From Microcaldota archaeon (GTDB lineage: Archaea > Micrarchaeota > Micrarchaeia > Micrarchaeales > CABMGC01): DNA of 10,069 nt. The stretch lies in contig JAJYXH010000082.1 of assembly GCA_021791075.1 (NCBI GenBank), forward strand, positions 1-10,069, read 5' to 3'. The translations under genes were made by a program, and so were the position numbers. How positions within the stretch are numbered: the first letter of the stretch is position 1; each line of letters begins with the position of its first letter. Shown here piece after piece: positions 6,918 to 10,069 of the stretch. The notes beneath the pieces were generated by a model. The model searched no databases and was not told where the DNA came from. It saw only the letters and a program-made list of their open reading frames with translations.

Positions 6918-6927
6918 TATTTAAATA
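6918..6927 (-). promoter_or_regulatory. TATA box of the surface protein/quinone gene run
   Basis: TATTTAAATA (itself palindromic) at 6918-6927 predicts a minus-strand start near 6896, about 10 nt before the ATG at 6886. It is the only good TATA seen ahead of the four co-oriented genes ending at 3200. Confidence 0.55.
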
Positions 6928-7042
6928 CTGTTGTAACCAAAAGCAATCTGGCATCCAGATGGCGGGGCTTGGAAGATTTGGGTTATTACATCCCAACTCA
7001 CCCCCGATTATGAGATGGCCTGTGTCAGGTCAGGATAAGCGG

Positions 7043-7049
7043 TATATAT
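7043..7049 (+). promoter_or_regulatory. TATA box of the DUF1801 gene
   Basis: TATATAT at 7043-7049 predicts a plus-strand start near 7072. That is inside the first 20-bp repeat and leaves a leader of about 49 nt, unusually long for this window. Confidence 0.45.
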
Positions 7050-7056
7050 CTTACCT

Positions 7057-7116
7057 TTCATAATTCCATGAAGTTTTTCATAATTCCATGAAGTTTTTCA
7101 TAATTCCATGAAGTGA
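7057..7116 (+). repeat. Three tandem 20-bp palindrome-containing repeats in the DUF1801 leader
   Basis: The unit ttcataattccatgaagttt occurs at 7057-7076 and 7077-7096, and a third copy at 7097-7116 ends agtga instead of agttt. Each unit contains the inverted repeat ttcat..atgaa. Each unit also carries an ATG (7068, 7088, 7108). The first two open seven-codon frames reading MKFFIIP whose stop overlaps the next ATG (ATGA). The changed end of the third unit creates GTGAT, a Shine-Dalgarno-like match just before the gene's ATG at 7121. Confidence 0.9.
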
Positions 7117-7120
7117 TGCG

Positions 7121-7543
7121 ATGAAAAAGAGTACTAAAACGGCCAAGGGATTGACGAAGGAGGAGATATCTGCGATGAAGGAGCGCATCCAGGAGCTCAA
7201 TTCGGGCGATGCGGAAGCGGAGAGCGCGGTGCTCGCAAAGATCGATCAGATGCCGGAACCGGATCGCGCCATGGCAAAGCGGATCCATGCGGTCATCAAG
7301 TCCGGTGCGCCGAGCCTTACCTTCAGGCTCTGGTACGGGATGCCCGCGTATTCCAAGGACGGCAAGGTCATATGCTTCTTCCAAGACGCCAATAAGTCCA
7401 AGTCGAGGTATGCGACGCTGGGCTTCACCGACAAGGCGAACCTCGACGACGGCGCGATGTGGCCGGTCACCTTCGCGCTGAAGAAGCTGACTGCAACTGA
7501 GGAGGCGAAGATCGCCGCGCTCGTGAAGAAAGCAGTGGGCTGA
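7121..7543 (+). CDS. DUF1801 family protein (YdhG-like), probably acquired
   Basis: A soluble protein of 140 residues. The sequence ...MPEPDRAMAKRIHAVIK (about 49-64), LWYGMPAY (about 73-80), GKVICFFQ and YATLGF, then NLDDGAMWPVTFAL, is typical of the DUF1801 domain, common in Actinobacteria and other bacteria. The biochemical role is unknown; some relatives are annotated as iron-chaperone-like (frataxin fold), which should not be taken as a function here. The gene is complete and lies alone on the plus strand between two minus-strand gene blocks. Its codons favour ATC for Ile (5 of 7) and use CGC/CGG for three of five Arg, whereas neighbours prefer ATA and AGG, which suggests transfer from bacteria. 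The start at 7121 follows GTGAT and is preceded by the repeat-borne mini-ORFs. Confidence 0.88.
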   Translation: MKKSTKTAKGLTKEEISAMKERIQELNSGDAEAESAVLAKIDQMPEPDRAMAKRIHAVIKSGAPSLTFRLWYGMPAYSKDGKVICFFQDANKSKSRYATLGFTDKANLDDGAMWPVTFALKKLTATEEAKIAALVKKAVG

Positions 7544-7644
7544 GGACTAGCCAACTTCGGCTGAATTTTCTGTCGGGAAGATGCGCTATAAATTTACATA
7601 GTAACAGGAGACATCTTTCAGCTCTCTATACCCCTGAAAAGAGT
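7544..7644. other. Intergenic gap between DUF1801 and tRNA-Pro
   Basis: These 101 bases hold no gene. A loose inverted repeat (gaagatg at 7577-7583 and catcttt at 7612-7618) and the minus-strand pyrimidine run CTCTTTTC just past the tRNA (7636-7643) could serve as terminators, but neither is strong. Confidence 0.3.
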
Positions 7645-7718
7645 CGGGGAGCCTGGGATTTGAACCCAAGTCACCAAGTCCCGAACCTGGTAGCCTAACC
7701 AAGCTAGCCGAGCTCCCC
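7645..7718 (-). tRNA. tRNA-Pro(CGG)
   Basis: The minus strand folds as a full cloverleaf. The acceptor stem is 7 bp (GGGGAGC with GCTCCCC). The D stem is 4 bp with two wobbles and a loop containing A14, GG and A21. The anticodon stem CCAGG/CTTGG carries the loop TTCGGGA, giving anticodon CGG with G37, as expected for Pro. The variable loop is TGAC, and the T arm carries the loop TTCAAAT. The discriminator base is G and CCA is not encoded. No intron is seen. The first base (7718) directly follows the stop codon of the upstream M24 peptidase gene, so the tRNA is probably cut from a shared transcript. Confidence 0.93.
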
Positions 7719-8813
7719 TTAGAGTATTTTGTATCCTTTCTTAGTTACAAGAATGTCGTCCTCGAACCTTGCGCCCCCGAATCCCGGGATGTAGATGCCG
7801 GGCTCAACGGAGCTTACCATCCCTTCCTTCAGGATCATTGTTGATCCTGCGGAGAGGAACCTTCCGGAGCCGTCGTGGACCTCTATGCCTATAGAATGGC
7901 CAAGAGAATGTATAAAAGTACCCTTGTAGGCTCCCTTGTCTGACGCGTCGATGTATCTCTGCGCGGTCACGTGCGGCTTCTCGCCCTTTATGCCCTCCTT
8001 TATCGTAAGCATCGCCAGGCGCTGCGCCTCCTTAACAATATTTATTATCCTCTTCTTCCTTGCGTAGTCCTTTATCCTTCCGGCCTCGCTTCCGAAGATC
8101 GTCGTTCTTGTGACGTCGGAGCAGTAGTTCCTGACCTTTACGCCAACATCGATCAGGACAAGGTCGCCGTACTTGAGTCTCGTGCCATCGGGACCGTGGT
8201 GCGGAAGCGCGGCGTTCTTGCCGAAGCAGACTATCGAGGGGAATGACGTTGAGTCAGCGCCTAGCTTGAGTATGAGCGAGTCGAAGATCGCAGCGGCATC
8301 CTTCTCGGTCATCCCGGCCTTCAGGCTCCTCTGGACCCTGCTTATTGCAGTCTTGGTTATCCTGTTCGCGATCCTTATGCGCCTTATCTCTTCTTGGTCC
8401 TTAACTGCACGCGCCTTCTCGAATGCCTGCGATACGTCTACCATCTTCCTGATCTTCATCTTCCTCCTGATCCTCCTGTAGCTGTTGTAGGGGACGAAGC
8501 TTCCGTTGATCCCGACGGTCTTTCCCTTCACCTGATTGACGAGAAGGTTCATCCTCTCCTTGCTGTTCAGGTTCACCACTCTTATCCCGTTCTTCAGCTG
8601 CTCCTTCGCGAGTCCGTACTCTAGGGGGGAGGTGAACAGGGTGATCTTCTTCCGTGTTATCAAGAGAAGGTTTCCCTCGAAGAGGCCGCCGAGAAGGCCG
8701 GTGACGTAGATGAAGTTGGGATCCTCGGAGTTCGTATTGACTAGCAGTATCCGCTCTACCTTTGCCTCCTTGAATATCTTCCTTATTCGCTCCCTGAGGA
8801 TCTTACTTTCCAT
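7719..8813 (-). CDS. pepQ: M24 family metallopeptidase (Xaa-Pro aminopeptidase/dipeptidase)
   Basis: A protein of 364 residues, the usual length for archaeal prolidase-like M24 enzymes that remove residues ahead of proline. The N-terminal creatinase-like domain spans about 1-130, the pita-bread catalytic domain 140-364. All five metal ligands are visible: D222 (LIDVG), D233 (YCSDVTR), H306 (HSLGHSIG), E337 (SSVEPGIY) and E351 (GARFEDD). H205/H206 in LPHHG and H313 (IEVHD) fit the substrate-side His positions. The gene starts inside the last codons of the Nudix gene (11-bp overlap), so the two are translated together. It ends with TAA exactly one base before tRNA-Pro. Aminopeptidase and dipeptidase forms cannot be separated from sequence alone, so the symbol is tentative; it is very likely active. 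Confidence 0.92.
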   Translation of the reverse strand: MESKILRERIRKIFKEAKVERILLVNTNSEDPNFIYVTGLLGGLFEGNLLLITRKKITLFTSPLEYGLAKEQLKNGIRVVNLNSKERMNLLVNQVKGKTVGINGSFVPYNSYRRIRRKMKIRKMVDVSQAFEKARAVKDQEEIRRIRIANRITKTAISRVQRSLKAGMTEKDAAAIFDSLILKLGADSTSFPSIVCFGKNAALPHHGPDGTRLKYGDLVLIDVGVKVRNYCSDVTRTTIFGSEAGRIKDYARKKRIINIVKEAQRLAMLTIKEGIKGEKPHVTAQRYIDASDKGAYKGTFIHSLGHSIGIEVHDGSGRFLSAGSTMILKEGMVSSVEPGIYIPGFGGARFEDDILVTKKGYKIL

Positions 8814-9249
8814 TGATGTGCCCCTCTATTATGTGTAGAATCTTCGCCTCACCAATAAAAATGTTGGTGTAGTTCGTGTGCTTTCTTATATCACGGATGC
8901 CTGCCCACCTGTACGCCGAGTTCTCAAGGCTCTTTCTTACCTTCTCCGTGGTTGACCTAAATACAAACATGCGGTTCTGCCACATGCACCTCCTTCGCTG
9001 ATCGAAAAGGTCGACCTTTATCTCCTTGGCGAGGAGCCTTAGATCGGATCTCTCTATGCCGGTTTCCTCCTCTATCTCCCTGTAGGCCGCATCGAGATAA
9101 CTTTCCCCTTTCTTTCTTCCGCCGAAGATGAAGCTCCATATGCCAGGATTGGTGATTATAGGAAGCGGGAGTCTCTTCAGCAGCAGGACTTTTGAACCGC
9201 TTATTACTATGGCGGCTATGCCTTCCCTTGTTATGGTTCTATACTCCAT
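8803..9249 (-). CDS. Nudix hydrolase
   Basis: A protein of 148 residues with a perfect Nudix box GX5EX7REUXEEXGU at residues 43-65 (G43, E49, R57, E58, I59, E61, E62, G64, I65). It therefore hydrolyses a nucleoside diphosphate linked to some group X, using Mg2+ held by the box glutamates. The flanking sequence (VLLLKRLPLP, NPGIWSFIFGG) resembles the general MutT/ADP-ribose class; the substrate is not predictable. The ATG at 9249 lies 44 nt after the DoxX-like gene stop. A TATA-like TGTAAAAC at 9271-9278 (minus strand) would place transcription at the ATG, so it may have its own weak promoter. Its end overlaps the peptidase start by 11 bp. Confidence 0.92.
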   Translation of the reverse strand: MEYRTITREGIAAIVISGSKVLLLKRLPLPIITNPGIWSFIFGGRKKGESYLDAAYREIEEETGIERSDLRLLAKEIKVDLFDQRRRCMWQNRMFVFRSTTEKVRKSLENSAYRWAGIRDIRKHTNYTNIFIGEAKILHIIEGHINGK

Positions 9250-9270
9250 ATGATCCTTTAGGGATATCGT

Positions 9271-9278
9271 GTTTTACA
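9271..9278 (-). promoter_or_regulatory. Candidate TATA box for nudix-peptidase-tRNA
   Basis: TGTAAAAC on the minus strand, centred about 26 bp from the ATG at 9249, would give a leaderless transcript. It departs from the TATA consensus, and read-through from the DoxX-like gene is equally possible. Confidence 0.3.
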
Positions 9279-9293
9279 TTCGGCGCAGAATCA

Positions 9294-9809
9294 TCAGAAC
9301 TCTGCAAGCTTCTTCCACCACTTTATCCTCTTTTCTATCCATCTGTCAAGGGAGTACTTGCTGGGGCCGTAGCTCACGCTGATCAATATGAAAAGAAGGA
9401 AGACGAAGCTGTAGATCACTCCGGTGCCTATGTCTGTTGAGCCAGGGCCGTACGGCCCGCCAAGCCCTTCAGGAATAGCCCAGATAACAAGACTCAGAAA
9501 GACGCCCACAAGATATGTCATCTTCCGGAGCAGACCCAGGATCAGCCCTGCCGCAATGCAGAGCTCTCCGATGCCGACAAGATAGACCCAGAAGGCAGGG
9601 TTCTGACTTACTACGCCTGACCAGAATGAGAACCATGGATATAACCACATCGGCTGCCCCAGCCCTGCATTGGTCACCAGTTGTGGGAATACCGATATCA
9701 TGTCGGGCTGGAACTTTAGCAGCCCGTCAATCAGCCAGACAAATCCGAAAATAATTCGTATGAACGACTTCAGTTTTACCCTGTTTCTGCGTAGCCATCC
9801 GCCTGACAT
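9294..9809 (-). CDS. DoxX/DoxD-like membrane protein
   Basis: A protein of 171 residues with about four membrane segments (17-32, 74-93, 97-113, 128-147). The opening IRIIFGFVWLIDGLLKF fits the DoxX family, and GLGGPYGPGSTDIGTG at 115-130 is close to the conserved block of DoxD, the small subunit of the thiosulfate:quinone oxidoreductase of acidophilic archaea. DoxX relatives have other redox roles, and no DoxA partner lies in the window, so the function is uncertain. The ATG at 9809 is preferred because upstream residues come from a transposon end. The same frame, however, stays open to an ATG at 9884 that overlaps the tnpB stop as ATGA, giving a possible 196-residue form with a 25-residue transposon-encoded leader. 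No TATA is visible between tnpB and 9809. Confidence 0.8.
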   Translation of the reverse strand: MSGGWLRRNRVKLKSFIRIIFGFVWLIDGLLKFQPDMISVFPQLVTNAGLGQPMWLYPWFSFWSGVVSQNPAFWVYLVGIGELCIAAGLILGLLRKMTYLVGVFLSLVIWAIPEGLGGPYGPGSTDIGTGVIYSFVFLLFILISVSYGPSKYSLDRWIEKRIKWWKKLAEF

Positions 9810-9835
9810 GATTCGCTTTGTTTGTGTGACACCCT

Positions 9836-9855
9836 CCCATGACTGAAGTCGTGGG
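9836..9855 (-). repeat. IS605-type right-end hairpin / putative omega-RNA terminal stem
   Basis: On the minus strand CCCACGAC and GTCATGGG pair around TTCA (7 of 8 positions; one C-A mismatch). It lies 25 bases past the tnpB stop. It is 16/20 identical to the hairpin at 380-399, with a compensated pair change next to the loop. Confidence 0.75.
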
Positions 9856-9880
9856 CTTCCAAGGTGGTTTCTGATGGTTG

Positions 9881-10069
9881 TCATGATGCCACCTGTATAG
9901 TTCCTCCTTCAGTGGCAACCGCACCGTTTGCACGATGTCTTGCGTCGTCTCCAGAGGCTTCACTTCCCGAATGTCCTTCGGTAGCCCTTTCGAGTATATT
10001 CTGTGAGGCATTTATATCCCTGTCCTTTGACAATCCGCACTTTTCGCAGACGAATGTCCTTTGCGACAA
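9881..10069 (-). CDS. tnpB: TnpB (IS200/IS605 OrfB) C-terminal end, partial
   Basis: The frame is open from the right window edge for 62 codons to TGA at 9881-9883. It begins with the second half of the TnpB zinc finger (FVCEKCG) followed by RuvC motif III, DRDINASQNI, which contains a catalytic Asp and the conserved Asn. The tail after that is a variable, Gly/Ser/Ala-rich end normal for TnpB. The first zinc-finger CxxC pair and the rest of the RuvC domain lie outside the window, so integrity cannot be judged, but what is visible is intact. TnpB is an RNA-guided DNA nuclease that helps keep the element at its site. The last codons overlap an ATG that opens the frame leading into the DoxX-like gene. 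Confidence 0.9.
   Translation of the reverse strand: MSQRTFVCEKCGLSKDRDINASQNILERATEGHSGSEASGDDARHRANGAVATEGGTIQVAS

Larger units (their letters stand above)
9820..10069 (-). mobile_element. IS200/IS605-family element, right-end side (extends past the window)
   Basis: It contains the tnpB 3' end and the right-end hairpin, followed by a short GTGTCAC tail that in this family lies near the cleavage site. The exact boundary (about 9820-9830) is estimated. The stretch from the tnpB 3' end through the hairpin is where the omega (guide) RNA scaffold lies in known TnpB systems, and the bases beyond it, at the doxX start, would form the guide. Confidence 0.65.

Noticed and set aside
7057..7116. Three short repeats as a CRISPR array
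   Set aside because: The units are contiguous 20-bp copies with no spacers and no cas genes nearby.
7577..7619. Inverted repeat after the DUF1801 gene as a terminator or small RNA
   Set aside because: The arms are only about 7 bp with a loop near 28 nt and no U-run follows on the plus strand.
9727..10011. Second minus-strand open frame across tnpB, the hairpin and doxX
   Set aside because: It is out of frame with both TnpB and the DoxX-like protein and has no family features.

Overview
The window reads as a compact archaeal chromosome segment. An archaeal Pelota (ribosome rescue factor), TATA promoters placed about 26-27 bp before near-leaderless starts, a pilin-type N-terminus of the QSAIEFL..YGF kind, heavy use of AGG and ATA codons, and archaeal IS605-type tnpB elements all agree. 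The QSAIEFL..YGF motif and abutting or overlapping genes most resemble Micrarchaeota (ARMAN-like DPANN archaea). That placement is inference from recall, not a database result.

Layout, left to right. 1-410: 5' end of an IS200/IS605-type tnpB on the minus strand, carrying a large in-frame internal deletion, with its terminal hairpin and a duplicated TATA box. 457-1488 (+): secreted, six-cysteine, pilin-signal surface protein. 1489-2508 (-): Pelota, whose stop directly abuts the previous stop. 2509-2567: divergent promoter built on a perfect 16-bp palindrome. 2568-3203 (+): DedA/SNARE-associated family membrane protein. 3200-6886 (-): four co-oriented genes, in transcription order an N-anchored DUF4382-like surface protein, a MenA-like UbiA prenyltransferase, and two paralogous UbiE/COQ5-type methyltransferases. 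6887-7120: divergent promoters plus three tandem 20-bp repeats. 7121-7543 (+): a DUF1801 protein that looks acquired. 7645-9809 (-): DoxX/DoxD-like membrane protein, Nudix hydrolase, M24 Xaa-Pro peptidase and tRNA-Pro(CGG), packed head to tail. 9810-10069 (-): 3' end of a second tnpB and its right-end hairpin, inserted just upstream of doxX.

How the genes fit together. UbiA plus two UbiE-like enzymes look like the last steps of an isoprenoid quinone pathway (prenylation, then one or two C-methylations). A DoxD-like protein, a family that includes quinone-linked thiosulfate oxidation subunits, lies in the same window, but a direct link is speculative. The two surface proteins are consistent with an elaborate, probably glycosylated cell exterior. 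The most unusual items are the 20-bp repeats that create a chain of overlapping mini-ORFs before the DUF1801 gene, the tnpB/doxX ATGA junction that reads through the transposon end, the shrunken tnpB, the palindromic shared promoter, and the tRNA-Pro that starts on the base after a Xaa-Pro peptidase stop codon. I did not find a convincing new multi-gene defence or metabolic system.
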